Below, piece after piece: positions 51,334-59,858 of a stretch of 64,000 nt of DNA. The stretch comes from Deinococcales bacterium. GTDB taxonomy: Bacteria; Deinococcota; Deinococci; Deinococcales; JAAFIG01. Numbering within the stretch: the stretch's first letter is position 1; each line of letters begins with the position of its first letter. Under the pieces are notes generated by a model. It saw only the letters and a program-made list of their open reading frames with translations. It was not told the DNA's origin and did no database searches. The translations under genes and the position numbers were made by a program. The stretch is taken from assembly GCA_025352125.1 (NCBI GenBank), contig JANXTZ010000078.1, positions 1-64,000 of the forward strand. Direction: 5' to 3'.

Positions 51334-51769
51334 AGTTCTTGCTTTCTTCCAGTTGCCTGCGCACCTTCTCGAGCGAAGCCCTTTGGGCTTCGGGCATGAC
51401 TTGCGTGCTGGCGCGGCGCAAATACGAGACCAAACCAATCGCGCCGCCGAACAAGAGCACCAGTGGCGCACCCCAAACAATCAAATCTGTACCGCTTTTT
51501 GGAGGCTCGAGCAAGACCACGCGCCCGTACTTGGAGACAAAATAATCGCGGATGGTGTCATCGGTCTGACCTTGCTTCACACGGTCTTTCAGTTCGTTCA
51601 GCATTGACCGCGAAAAGTCACTCGAGCTTTCGGTGATGCTCAGACCCTGACAGATCGGACAACGAATCTGCTTGCCCAGCGCCTGCACTCGGGTTTCCTC
51701 GGCAGCATTTTGCGCCAGGGCAAAACCTGTTAAAAGTAAAATCAAGAGGATCGAGAGAACCCGTATCAA
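51329..51769 (-). CDS. ccmH: Cytochrome c maturation protein CcmH
   Basis: 146 residues with signal peptide ('LLILLLTGFALAQ'), the periplasmic redox motif RCPICQ and 'LDRVKQGQTDDTIRDYFVSK'-type helix, then a membrane helix. It reduces apocytochrome CXXCH thiols together with CcmG. ATG overlaps the ccmG stop (51766-51769). Confidence 0.92.
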   Translation of the reverse strand: MIRVLSILLILLLTGFALAQNAAEETRVQALGKQIRCPICQGLSITESSSDFSRSMLNELKDRVKQGQTDDTIRDYFVSKYGRVVLLEPPKSGTDLIVWGAPLVLLFGGAIGLVSYLRRASTQVMPEAQRASLEKVRRQLEESKNL

Positions 51770-52326
51770 ATCGCGCCAATGCCTTTCAAACCAGCCTGCA
51801 ACGATTCGGCATCGAGAGGACCTGTCACGGCTTTCACCACGACACCACTGGTATCAATAAAAAATGTTTCAGGAACGCCCGTGATCGCGTATTTCACGCT
51901 CGAGCGACCCGCCTCAAGTTTATCGTCATCCATGACCACAGGAAAGCCAAGGTTGTACTTGTCGCGGAAACCTTTGGCGAGCGGGGCTTTGTCGCTGTAC
52001 GCCACACCCAGGAACACGGTTTTCTTGGCGGCGGCATCAATCGCGGCTTGAGCCAGCATCGGCGCTTCGTCCACGCAAGGTCCACACCAGGAAGCAAAAA
52101 AGTTCACGACCACAGGGCGACCCCTGAAACCCGAGAGCGTCAAGTCCGTACCCTCAAGCGTCTTGAGGGTGAAATCTGGCGCGGGTTTCCCCTCGAGCGA
52201 GCTGGTGTTGACGGCGGCGGGTTTGGTCAACCCGTAACCGAGCGCGGCAACGAATGCCAACAAGACGATTGGCACGACAAATTTTTGAATCGGATTTTGT
52301 TTTTGCACTGGATTCGGGGTTTGCAT
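51766..52326 (-). CDS. ccmG: Thiol:disulfide reductase CcmG/DsbE (TlpA family)
   Basis: 186 residues. One N-terminal membrane helix ('[18 protein letters not shown]'), then a thioredoxin fold with WCGPC in '[18 protein letters not shown]' and the family loop '[17 protein letters not shown]' with cis-Pro. It delivers electrons to CcmH and apocytochrome. Start ATG 52326; the upstream in-frame codons to 52443 read through a palindromic repeat and are not expected to be translated. Confidence 0.9.
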   Translation of the reverse strand: MQTPNPVQKQNPIQKFVVPIVLLAFVAALGYGLTKPAAVNTSSLEGKPAPDFTLKTLEGTDLTLSGFRGRPVVVNFFASWCGPCVDEAPMLAQAAIDAAAKKTVFLGVAYSDKAPLAKGFRDKYNLGFPVVMDDDKLEAGRSSVKYAITGVPETFFIDTSGVVVKAVTGPLDAESLQAGLKGIGAI

Positions 52327-52359
52327 GTTTTTACCTCGAGCATCGGTTGGGGTTTTGGG

Positions 52360-52463
52360 GTCGTAGGGGTGAACCTTCTTGATCATAAAATGCACCTTCT
52401 TGATTCCAAGATGCACCTTACGGACGGAATCGCTGGCGGACATGATCGCTTGTGTTCACCCTT
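52360..52463. repeat. Palindromic repeat with nested core (copy D)
   Basis: Arms GGGTGAAC (52366-52374 region) and GTTCACCC enclose a double core: outer stem GATCAT (52381-52386) / ATGATC (52442-52447), and inside it a second unit with stem GATTCC (52402-52407) / GGAATC (52426-52431), each stem followed by an A-rich then 'atgcacctt' loop. One copy appears to have inserted into the loop of another. Confidence 0.8.
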
Positions 52464-52499
52464 GAGGACATTTGATGACTTCGAGAATAAGCTCGAGCT

Positions 52500-54470
52500 T
52501 TAATCGCTGGCTGCCGCAACATTGGAAGAATCGGTTTTCGGTTCACTCACAATCGCGGGAATCAGGGTCAATGCCGCGCCAATCACCACGATCAAACCAC
52601 CAATCCAAATCCAACTGACCAGCGGAGATGAAATAAATTTCAGGCTGACACTCTGATCTTTGGGATCGCCATTGACCAGCACCATGTAAAAATCACCACT
52701 TACCTTGTATTGAATGGCTGGCGTCGAAACCGCCTCGCGTTGCGTGCCGTAATAATTTTGGGCGGGATAAAATTCTTTGCCATCCACCTCGAGCTTGGCG
52801 GCTTGAATGGTTTTTTCGGGGCGCTCTTCGCCAACCAGATTGTAATAACGAACCTCATGACCGAGCACGGTTTTCATCTCGCCTGGTCGGAATGCCAGTT
52901 CGCGCTCGACCTTGTACGCGCCCGAGAAAGCGATGCCAATGGCAATCACGACCACGCCCAAGTGCGTGATGTACGCGCCGTAACGCCGTGGGTAGGCGTT
53001 TAACAGATCGCTCAGAGCCTTCAGGCTCGAGCCGCCCTCGGCTTGCTGGCGTTGGTGAACGGCGTTGCCAGTCACGACAAAAAGTACACCGATGGCAAGG
53101 CTCGAGAAAGCCAGTGTCAATAGAACGTTGATGTCACGAATGCTCAGCACAAACGCGGTAATGCTGGTCAACACCGCCATAATGCCAGGAATGGTCAAGG
53201 TTTTGCGCAGTGCCACACCCTCGAGCCGCCGCCAGGTTAACGCGGGTCCAACCGCCATCAAACCCAAGATTGCCAGTCCAATCGGAATGCCGACCTGATT
53301 GAAAAACGGTGCGCCAACCGAAGTCGTTTTGTTGGTGAACGCCTCGTAAAATACGGGGAACATTGTTCCCAGAACCACCGTAAAAGCAAAACTCGAGAAG
53401 AGTAGGTTTCCAGCCAGGAACGCGCCCTCCCTCGAGAGTGGACTGTCGAGGCTGTGATCGTCACGAACCAGGGACAGGCGTTTGTAGGCGATGTACAAGG
53501 TTATACCGAGCATGACGGCGAAGAAACCCAGGAACACGGGTCCAATCGGGCTTTTGGAAAAACTGTGAACGCTCTGCACGATGCCCGAACGGGTTAAAAA
53601 CGTTCCAAAGACGGTGCTCGAGAAAGCTGCGACGATCAAGCCCAGATTCCAGCCTTTGAGGATGCGGCGGCGTTCCTGAATTTGCAGGCTGTGCAGGTAG
53701 GCAGTCGTGAAAAACCAGGGCAAGATGCTGGCGTTCTCCACGGGGTCCCACGCCCAATATCCGCCCCAACCGAGGACTTCGTAAGACCACCAACCGCCAG
53801 CCACGATTGCGGCGGACAGAAAAGCCCAGGCGACAATGCTCCAACGGCGGGTTTGGACCAGCCAAGTTTCGCCCAGGCGACCCGTCAGCATGGCGGCGAC
53901 GGCGTAAGCAAACGGCACGCTCAAGCCGACAAAACCGATGTACATCAAGACTGGGTGAACCGCCATCATCCAGTGGTTTTGCAACAAGGCATTTGGACCG
54001 TTCCCGTCAAGCGGCGGCAATGGAACCTCGAGAAACGGACTGCCGACGGTGGCGTTCACGCCCAAGAAAAAGGTGAGCACGGCGAACATCGTGGCGAGCG
54101 CATACGGACGAAGCGCATCGTTCTTGGCGATTCTCGAGACGAGCAGCAAGAACCCCGCCAGCAACCACGCCCAAAGTAAAATACTGCCCGCCAGAGCGCC
54201 CCACAAGGAAACTATTTTCACCCAGAGCGGTGACGTGCTTGCCGAGTGGTTCGCCACGTAATTGACGCTGGTGTCGTTGGTTAACAGTGCCACCTCGAGC
54301 ACAATTAAGGCAAAGGTGGCGAACAAAAACGTTGGGATTGCTGCACGGCGTCCGACCTCTGCCAGCCTGGAATCGCGTCTCGAGCCGCCAAGTGCGGAAT
54401 TGACGAAACCCCAAATGCAGAACACCAACGCGATCAAAATTGAAAATTCACCCAAGCTCGAGTTGTTCAT
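52500..54470 (-). CDS. ccmF: Cytochrome c haem lyase CcmF
   Basis: 656 residues, about 14 hydrophobic segments. The WWD domain reads 'GWGGYWAWDPVENASILPWF', and 'LLQNHWMMAVHPVLMYIGFV' supplies conserved His residues; 'WSYEVLGWGG' precedes it. It joins haem from CcmE to apocytochrome c in the membrane. It ends in a periplasmic 'VERELAFRPGEMKTVLGHEV' domain usual for CcmF. Next to ccmE by 3 bp. Confidence 0.95.
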   Translation of the reverse strand: MNNSSLGEFSILIALVFCIWGFVNSALGGSRRDSRLAEVGRRAAIPTFLFATFALIVLEVALLTNDTSVNYVANHSASTSPLWVKIVSLWGALAGSILLWAWLLAGFLLLVSRIAKNDALRPYALATMFAVLTFFLGVNATVGSPFLEVPLPPLDGNGPNALLQNHWMMAVHPVLMYIGFVGLSVPFAYAVAAMLTGRLGETWLVQTRRWSIVAWAFLSAAIVAGGWWSYEVLGWGGYWAWDPVENASILPWFFTTAYLHSLQIQERRRILKGWNLGLIVAAFSSTVFGTFLTRSGIVQSVHSFSKSPIGPVFLGFFAVMLGITLYIAYKRLSLVRDDHSLDSPLSREGAFLAGNLLFSSFAFTVVLGTMFPVFYEAFTNKTTSVGAPFFNQVGIPIGLAILGLMAVGPALTWRRLEGVALRKTLTIPGIMAVLTSITAFVLSIRDINVLLTLAFSSLAIGVLFVVTGNAVHQRQQAEGGSSLKALSDLLNAYPRRYGAYITHLGVVVIAIGIAFSGAYKVERELAFRPGEMKTVLGHEVRYYNLVGEERPEKTIQAAKLEVDGKEFYPAQNYYGTQREAVSTPAIQYKVSGDFYMVLVNGDPKDQSVSLKFISSPLVSWIWIGGLIVVIGAALTLIPAIVSEPKTDSSNVAAASD

Positions 54471-54473
54471 TCA

Positions 54474-54926
54474 TTACCTCGAGTCCTTGATTTTGTCGGT
54501 GATGTTGGCGTAATCGAGGACTTCGCCTGGTTTGGGCGCACGGTATTCCTCGCTGTGTTTGACCAGCAGTTGCGAACCTTGGAAGGTGTTGCCAACAAAT
54601 TTCCCCTCGACGGTCACGCCGCGACCTGGTTTGAACAGATCGGGCGGTGTGCCCGTGAAACTGACGGGAAACTTGCTCGTGCCGTCGGTAATCACAAACC
54701 TCAACTCGAGGGTCTGCTTGTTGTACTTCACACTGTTTTCTTGCACCACACCGCCAAGCCGCACGGTTTTGTCGCTGTATTTGGCGGTGTCTTGCAGGTA
54801 TTCGGAGGGCGTGATGAAAAACGTTAAATTGGTGTTCAGGCTCGAGGAAAGCACGAAACCCACACCGCCCAGAATGATCACCAAACCCAAAATGTATTTC
54901 CAAGAGTTGTTTGAACGGGGGTTCAT
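54474..54926 (-). CDS. ccmE: Haem chaperone CcmE
   Basis: 150 residues. One membrane helix ('YILGLVIILGGVGFVLSSSL'), then an OB-fold: 'FFITPSEYLQDTAKYSDKTV', 'RLGGVVQENSVKY', and the covalent haem site 'LVKHSEEYRAPKPGE' with His and Tyr as in H-x3-Y type CcmE. ATG 54926 overlaps the ccmD stop. It carries haem from CcmC to CcmF. Confidence 0.93.
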   Translation of the reverse strand: MNPRSNNSWKYILGLVIILGGVGFVLSSSLNTNLTFFITPSEYLQDTAKYSDKTVRLGGVVQENSVKYNKQTLELRFVITDGTSKFPVSFTGTPPDLFKPGRGVTVEGKFVGNTFQGSQLLVKHSEEYRAPKPGEVLDYANITDKIKDSR

Positions 54927-55063
54927 GGTGTGTCCTTTTTGAGTTGACGCATCAAACGAATCAGATAAAACGCGTAACCACCCAGCAGCAAAACAGCCGC
55001 GCCGTAAGACCAGTAGACAAAAATATCCCACTTGTGCGCGGCGGCGATCTCGGCAGGATTCAT
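54923..55063 (-). CDS. ccmD: Small haem-exporter subunit CcmD
   Basis: A 46-residue protein, MNPAEIAAAHKWDIFVYWSY then one membrane helix ('GAAVLLLGGYAFYLIRLMRQ') and LKKDTP. Size, single helix and position between ccmC and ccmE fit CcmD, which aids release of holo-CcmE. Both ends overlap by ATGA: with ccmC (55060-55063) and with ccmE (54923-54926). Confidence 0.88.
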   Translation of the reverse strand: MNPAEIAAAHKWDIFVYWSYGAAVLLLGGYAFYLIRLMRQLKKDTP

Positions 55064-55791
55064 TGCGCCACCTTCATGCTGCCAAGCTGCATTTCGATCT
55101 CTTCAGACTCGAGATCACTGACCCGAAGCGCAATCTGCCCACGAAGGCGCAAAAGGTAAATGTACAAAACTGTGAAACCGAGCAAAGACAGCAAAAACGC
55201 GATCAGAATGCCAGGATTTGCCAATGACGAATGTTTTGCTGCAACGCTGAGACTGGGGGTTTGATGCAGGGTATTCCACCAGTAAACACTCATGTAATTG
55301 ATCGGTACACCCACGCTGGCAACCACCCCAATGACGGCACTGACCCGAGCGCGACGGGCTGGGTCATCAATGATGCCGCGCACCATCAACATGCCGACGT
55401 ACACCATGAACATTAACAGTGTTGTGGTCATGCGAGCGTCCCACTGCCAGTACGTTCCCCAGGTCGGACGACCCCACAAGGCTCCCGTGAACAGGGACAG
55501 CACGATGAACACCACGCCGATTTCGGCACTGCTGGCGGAAAGTCGATCAAAATGATTGCGTCGCGTGATCAGGTACGCCAGACCGTAAACCGCCGTCATG
55601 CCAAACGAGAGGTACGCCAACCAAGAGGCTGGCACATGAAGCGGCAAAATTCGGGTTAAAAACCCTTGTTGAACATCTGGCTGCGCTGTAAATGTAAAGA
55701 CAAACGTTAAGACCACAATCAGCAAACTCGAGAAACCAAGCGCTGGCGTGATCCAACTCGCGTCAAAAAAAGATTTTGGTTTACTTTGCAT
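55060..55791 (-). CDS. ccmC: Haem-handling membrane protein CcmC
   Basis: 243 residues with six membrane helices. The WWD-type motif is 'WGRPTWGTYWQWDARMTTTL', and the axial His residues are in 'LPLHVPASWLAYL' and 'YWWNTLHQTPSL'. It attaches haem to CcmE. The C-terminus extends 30 residues past the last helix. A GGAGGG site precedes the ATG; the 170-bp gap to ccmB shows nothing recognisable. Confidence 0.94.
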   Translation of the reverse strand: MQSKPKSFFDASWITPALGFSSLLIVVLTFVFTFTAQPDVQQGFLTRILPLHVPASWLAYLSFGMTAVYGLAYLITRRNHFDRLSASSAEIGVVFIVLSLFTGALWGRPTWGTYWQWDARMTTTLLMFMVYVGMLMVRGIIDDPARRARVSAVIGVVASVGVPINYMSVYWWNTLHQTPSLSVAAKHSSLANPGILIAFLLSLLGFTVLYIYLLRLRGQIALRVSDLESEEIEMQLGSMKVAQ

Positions 55792-55961
55792 AAAAACCCT
55801 CCATTGTCTTTAAACCCGTTACGTCTCATCAGTGTACGCTCGAGAGAAACCTTTGGTTCTATTTTGCAGCTTTGATTTGAAAAACCTAACCCCAGCGTTG
55901 GGGATGAAGATTGTCCCAAACTCGAGCTTGCCATGTCCGCCTGACCAAAACCTGAACGAAC

Positions 55962-56639
55962 TCAAGATTCCACCGCGAATGGAAAAATCAATGTACAAAC
56001 CGTGACGTAAACAACGTTGAAGCCAATCAACAGTCTAAGCCAACCCCAGATTTCCCCGCCAGAGCCATTGGTCACGATCAGCGTCGTGGCTTTGACCGCC
56101 CCGATCACCACTGGTACCACCAACGGGAAAATAAGCACGGGCAGCAATGACTCTCGAGCGCGAAGGTTGACGGTCAGGGAGCTTTGAAAGGTGGAAATGA
56201 TCGAAAAACCAATCACGCCCAGAAATACGGTCAGCAGCAACAGCAGCAGTTTCTCGCCAACTTTTACGTCATACAACAGCACAGTCAGGGGTACGACCAG
56301 CAGCGCGAGTATCAGCATCAACCCAATGTTTGAGAGTAACTTTCCCAAGTAGATCAACTCGTGCGGCACTGGGTACAACAACAACGCCTCGAGCGCCCCG
56401 TCCTCAGCCTCGGAGGCGAACGCTCGAGACGCCGCCAGAATGCTGGCAAAGGCAATTGCCACCCACAAAACCCCAGGCGCTGCCTGACGCAAACGCGTGC
56501 TTTCAGGACCAAAGGCGAACGCCAAAATCATGACCACCAAACCCGCGAAAAAAATGGTGGCGGTCAACACATCTCGAGCACGCCCTTCAATGCGCCAATC
56601 TTTGGCGGCAATCGTCAGAATCACACGCCAGGGGTTCAT
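55962..56639 (-). CDS. ccmB: ABC transporter permease CcmB
   Basis: 225 residues, six hydrophobic segments, from MNPWRVILTIAAKDWRIEGR. Family block 'FASILAASRAFASEAEDGAL', 'EALLLYPVPHELIYLGKLLS' is typical CcmB. With CcmA it helps release holo-CcmE from CcmC-CcmD. It is divided from ccmA by 235 bp of palindromic repeats, unusual inside a ccm operon. Confidence 0.92.
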   Translation of the reverse strand: MNPWRVILTIAAKDWRIEGRARDVLTATIFFAGLVVMILAFAFGPESTRLRQAAPGVLWVAIAFASILAASRAFASEAEDGALEALLLYPVPHELIYLGKLLSNIGLMLILALLVVPLTVLLYDVKVGEKLLLLLLTVFLGVIGFSIISTFQSSLTVNLRARESLLPVLIFPLVVPVVIGAVKATTLIVTNGSGGEIWGWLRLLIGFNVVYVTVCTLIFPFAVES

Positions 56640-56697
56640 CCTCGAGCCTCGAGAGTAAAGACTTTGATTGCTTTGACACCCGAGGCAGCAATGTTCT

Positions 56698-56752
56698 CTA
56701 CCCTCATCCCCAACCCTTCTCCCAACATCAGGAGAAGGGAGTTTTGGTGCTG
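56698..56752. repeat. Palindromic repeat between ccmA and ccmB (first)
   Basis: CCCTTCTCC (56716-56724) and GGAGAAGGG (about 56732-56740) arms flank a short loop with 'caacatca'; approach sequence 'accctcatcccca' as at 4510. Confidence 0.6.
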
Positions 56753-56811
56753 TGTTGTGTGGCGCAAATGGAGGCTCGAGATACCAAGTATTCGATTTTT
56801 TTGGGCATTTT

Positions 56812-56868
56812 GAACCCTCTTCCGCTCGCGGAAGAGGGTGACGAGCCTAAGGCGAGTCGGGTGAGAGT
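56812..56868. repeat. Palindromic repeat between ccmA and ccmB (second)
   Basis: ACCCTCTTCCGC and GCGGAAGAGGGT (56813-56839) form a 12-bp stem with a 3-nt loop, followed by 'gacgagcctaaggcgagtcg' as at 12640 (opposite strand) and 'ggtgagagtgg'. Confidence 0.7.
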
Positions 56869-56874
56869 GGAAAC

Positions 56875-57537
56875 TCACGCCAGCCTCGGGGCGTTGGGTT
56901 CTGACAGCAAACCATTTTGCAAGGTTGTCTCGAGGCTCGAGATTTTTGCGGTTCGTTCGGGTTCGTGACTGGCAATAATCAATGTCGTACCGCGTTGACG
57001 CTCGAGGGTTAAGAGTTCTTCGACCAGGTTTTTGCCTTCAGGGTCGAGCGCGGCGAATGGTTCGTCCAACAGCACCAGTTCTGGCTCGAGGATCAGCATT
57101 TTGGCAAGCGCCAAGCGTTTGCGCATTCCGCTCGAGTAGGCGCGAACGCGGGCGGTCACGCTGCCCATGCCGACGCGCTCGAGGGCGATTTGCAGGCTTG
57201 CTTTGGGAGTGTTTTTCAGACTCATCTTGGCAGAAAACTCGAGATTCTCGAGTCCTGAAAGTTCTTGGTATAAACCTAAATGGTGCGAGACGAGCAAGAC
57301 TTTGCCACGAATGCGTTGCTGGTCGTTCAATGGAAAGCCCAAAATTTTGCCCGTGCCTCGAGACGGCGAAAGCGCGGTCGCCATGATTTTGAGGAGTGTG
57401 GTTTTGCCCGCGCCGTTGCTGCCGTACAGTGCCAAAACTTCGCCGCGTGCCAGTTGCAAGTTCGCGCCGCGCAAAACGTAAGACCGTGCGTAACGGTGAA
57501 CCAAACCAGTCAACTCGAGGGCAGGGGAATCGGTCAC
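56875..57537 (-). CDS. ccmA: ABC transporter ATPase CcmA
   Basis: 220 residues. Walker A 'YGSNGAGKTTLLKIMATALS', signature YSSGMRKRLAL (the CcmA variant), Walker B LVLLDEPFAALDPEG, His-loop IIASHEPER. First gene of the ccm operon. It starts at GTG 57537, 7 nt behind TAAGCT, so it may be leaderless. Confidence 0.9.
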   Translation of the reverse strand: MTDSPALELTGLVHRYARSYVLRGANLQLARGEVLALYGSNGAGKTTLLKIMATALSPSRGTGKILGFPLNDQQRIRGKVLLVSHHLGLYQELSGLENLEFSAKMSLKNTPKASLQIALERVGMGSVTARVRAYSSGMRKRLALAKMLILEPELVLLDEPFAALDPEGKNLVEELLTLERQRGTTLIIASHEPERTAKISSLETTLQNGLLSEPNAPRLA

Positions 57538-57572
57538 AGCTTTCAGCTTACGGTGTTTAAGTCGGGCGTATC

Positions 57573-57605
57573 AAAAAACCTCCCCAGATTTTGGGAAGGT
57601 TTTGA
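57573..57605 (-). terminator. Terminator of the Skp/OmpH gene
   Basis: Minus strand: AACCTTCCCA (57601-57592), 5-nt loop, TGGGGAGGTT (57586-57577, one G-U pair), then TTTT. Confidence 0.75.
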
Positions 57606-57638
57606 AACTCGAGAAATTGGTTTTACTTTTTGACAGTG

Positions 57639-58130
57639 TTACTTTTTGACTTCGGCGCAAACGTCATCGCTTAAATCAGTACCTTCTGGGTCGGCATAGA
57701 TCACCAAACCGCTCGAGGAGGCGATCAGACGATCCATCACGACCACGTAACCTTGGGCTTTGGCAACCTTAGAAACGGCAACGTCAACATCTTTGGTGAC
57801 TGGAGTCAGAAGCTTGTCAAATTTGTCTTGCAGTTGCTTGGCTCGAGCTTGGTACGATTTTGCCAGCACGTCATATTGTTGACGTTCGGCAGCAGAAGCG
57901 GTGTTTTGCTGCAACTTGGCTTGAAGTGCGGTTAGTTGTTGTTGAATTGGCTTGAGTTCATCCTCAGCCTTTTTGCGTTGCGCAACAATACCTTTGCCGT
58001 CTGGGTGGCACTCAAGCACTTTTTGGGCGTTGACAAAACCAATTTTGGTGGCTTTGGTTTGCGCGTTTGGCAAGGTGAATGCGGCAGTTAAAGCCACTGC
58101 CAGCAGTACGGGAATGATTTTTTTTAACAT
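57639..58130 (-). CDS. Periplasmic chaperone Skp/OmpH-like
   Basis: 163 residues. Signal peptide 'IIPVLLAVALTAAFTLPNA', then the OmpH start 'TKIGFVNAQKVLECHPDGKG' and a long coiled coil (about residues 45-125, many Gln, Lys, Leu) and a conserved end 'YVVVMDRLIASSSGLVIYAD'. Skp holds outer-membrane proteins during passage through the periplasm; this supports a two-membrane envelope. GAAAGGA precedes ATG 58130. Confidence 0.85.
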   Translation of the reverse strand: MLKKIIPVLLAVALTAAFTLPNAQTKATKIGFVNAQKVLECHPDGKGIVAQRKKAEDELKPIQQQLTALQAKLQQNTASAAERQQYDVLAKSYQARAKQLQDKFDKLLTPVTKDVDVAVSKVAKAQGYVVVMDRLIASSSGLVIYADPEGTDLSDDVCAEVKK

Positions 58131-58358
58131 GGTCTTTCCTTTCAGAAGCACACGGTTTTATCTTCGCGGGTGCTTGTACAACTCGAGGTTCGGTTTTCCG
58201 TGTTCGGATTCCTCTACATGGCAAAATGTAACACAGGCTTTCTCATGAGCGTGAGGGCGGTGTTAAAAACGTGAATAAAGAAAAGATAAACAACTCGAGC
58301 CACAAATTGGGTTTTGTAAGGCAAAAGAAGTAAAATGGTTTCCACGGAGGCTTCAACA

Positions 58359-58988
58359 ATGCTCGTCAAAGACTGGATGACACCCGCACCCCTCACCGTA
58401 GCCCAAGACAAACCAGTGCTCGAGGCATTAAGGCTCTTGCGTGAACACAAATTCAGACGTTTGCCCGTGGTGGACGGCGCAAAACTGGTTGGCATTGTCA
58501 CCGACAAAGACCTCAAAGACGCCATGCCCTCAAAAGCCACCACGCTTTCGGTCTGGGAAATGAATTACCTGCTTTCCAAACTGACCGTCAAAGAGGTCAT
58601 GGCACACCCCGTTCGTACCACCACCAGCGATGACACGCTCGAGAATGCCGCGCTCGAGATGCAAGCCCACAAGGTCGCGGGTTTGCCGGTGCTGGATGGC
58701 GCCGGAGCCTTGGTCGGCATTCTGACCATCACCGATGTTCTGGGCGCGTTAATCCAAGTGCTCGGCTTAAAAGAGGGCGGTGTGCGCCTCACCATTGACC
58801 TGCCCGACGTTCCAGGAGCGCTCGAGAAAACCACTGAAGCCATCAAACCCAGCAACATTGCCAGCCTCGCCACCGCCGGTCTTGAGGGTGGTCGCCGCCA
58901 AGTCGTGCTTCGTGCAACCGGCGAGGGTGCGGACACGGCGGCGGAACGACTGCGCTCGAGCGGGATTAACGTGTTGGATGCACAGTAA
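58359..58988 (+). CDS. acuB: CBS-pair plus ACT domain protein (AcuB-like)
   Basis: 209 residues. Two CBS motifs: '[20 protein letters not shown]', '[20 protein letters not shown]' and '[20 protein letters not shown]', '[20 protein letters not shown]'; the last 65 residues form an ACT domain ('[20 protein letters not shown]'). AcuB-type proteins bind adenine nucleotides. Just ahead of acuA and acuC with a repeat between. GGAGG sits 8 nt before ATG 58359. Confidence 0.82.
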   Translation: MLVKDWMTPAPLTVAQDKPVLEALRLLREHKFRRLPVVDGAKLVGIVTDKDLKDAMPSKATTLSVWEMNYLLSKLTVKEVMAHPVRTTTSDDTLENAALEMQAHKVAGLPVLDGAGALVGILTITDVLGALIQVLGLKEGGVRLTIDLPDVPGALEKTTEAIKPSNIASLATAGLEGGRRQVVLRATGEGADTAAERLRSSGINVLDAQ

Positions 58989-58999
58989 AAAGTTCTCCC

Positions 59000-59236
59000 C
59001 TGCGAAGTAGGCCACCTCCTGCACTGCGTGCAGGAGGTGGCTCGAGTGAAACGACAGACGGAGGGGTCGTGTGGAATTCAGTCGTCAAATTCGTGGTACA
59101 TGACCCCCAGCCGCAATCACAGTTCATGCTCGAGCCAGGATAAATCCCAAGCATTCTTCTACAAGTGGCGACCCCCTGTCTTGACCATAAAATGCCCCTA
59201 CGGGCATGGTCGCTACCTAACGGCAGGGGGTGACTA
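59000..59236. repeat. Composite palindromic repeat with conserved core (copy E)
   Basis: A 13-bp perfect stem CCACCTCCTGCAC (59012-59024) / GTGCAGGAGGTGG (59028-59040) is followed by 'acagacggaggggtcg', then arms ACCCCCTG and CAGGGGGT around the core 59180-59213 (ctt GACCAT, aaaatgcccctacgggc, ATGGTC gc). Most of the 270-bp gap between acuB and acuA is this element. Confidence 0.75.
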
Positions 59237-59258
59237 AAACAGGATTTTTAGGACTTCA

Positions 59259-59858
59259 ATGCGTACCCTCTCCAGCCCTTACGGTCCAATCGAACTCTTC
59301 CCATGCGGCGATCCTGCACTTTTAAGGACGCTCGAGATGGATGCAAGTCTGAACGTTTTTCGCACCCCCGACCGTCAGTTCGAGGCGTTACTCGAGATTG
59401 CCCAGGACAATTTGGCTTGTGTGTGTTTCGCGCGTTTGGGGCATCGTCTGGTCGGTTACGCGACGTTTCACCCGCCTGACGCCATCGAGCGTTGGAGTGG
59501 CGCTGGCGTGCCTGGTTTGCTCGAGTTGGGTGCGGTTGAGACTTCCAGGCTGCACCGTGGGCGGCATCTGGCGCGGCATTTGCTCGAAGTGGCTTTTAAC
59601 ACGGGGCGCTTTGAAAATAAGATTGTGATTGCCACAATTTACCATTGGCATTTTGACCTCGAGGGGACGGGTTTGACGACGTATGCGTACAAAAAGTTGC
59701 TCGAGCGCCTTTACACTGGTGTTGGAATGCAGGTGTTTAAAACCGATGATCCAGAACTTGATTTTCCTGGGAACAGTTTGATGGCTCGAATTGGACCTCA
59801 GGTTGCGCCTGAACTGCTTGCAGAGTTCGAGCGATTGCGCTTTTTGGGGGCAACATGA
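59259..59858 (+). CDS. acuA: GNAT-type protein acetyltransferase (AcuA-like)
   Basis: 199 residues. Matches AcuA in layout: 'YGPIELFPCGDPALLRTLEM'-like start, 'ACVCFARLGHRLVGYATFHP', and the CoA-binding 'LGAVETSRLHRGRHLARHLL'. In Bacillus AcuA acetylates and turns off acetyl-CoA synthetase, and AcuC removes the acetyl group. The overlap with acuC (59855-59858) and the upstream AcuB-like gene support this role. Confidence 0.8.
   Translation: MRTLSSPYGPIELFPCGDPALLRTLEMDASLNVFRTPDRQFEALLEIAQDNLACVCFARLGHRLVGYATFHPPDAIERWSGAGVPGLLELGAVETSRLHRGRHLARHLLEVAFNTGRFENKIVIATIYHWHFDLEGTGLTTYAYKKLLERLYTGVGMQVFKTDDPELDFPGNSLMARIGPQVAPELLAEFERLRFLGAT

Noticed and set aside
52327-52443. N-terminal extension of ccmG through the palindromic repeat
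   Set aside because: It would put about 40 repetitive polar residues (KVHLGIKKVHF...) ahead of the membrane helix; the ATG at 52326 behind a GAGGT site is better.
4505-59236. CRISPR array
   Set aside because: The repeats are dispersed by kilobases, palindromic and variable; no regular spacer pattern or cas gene is seen.
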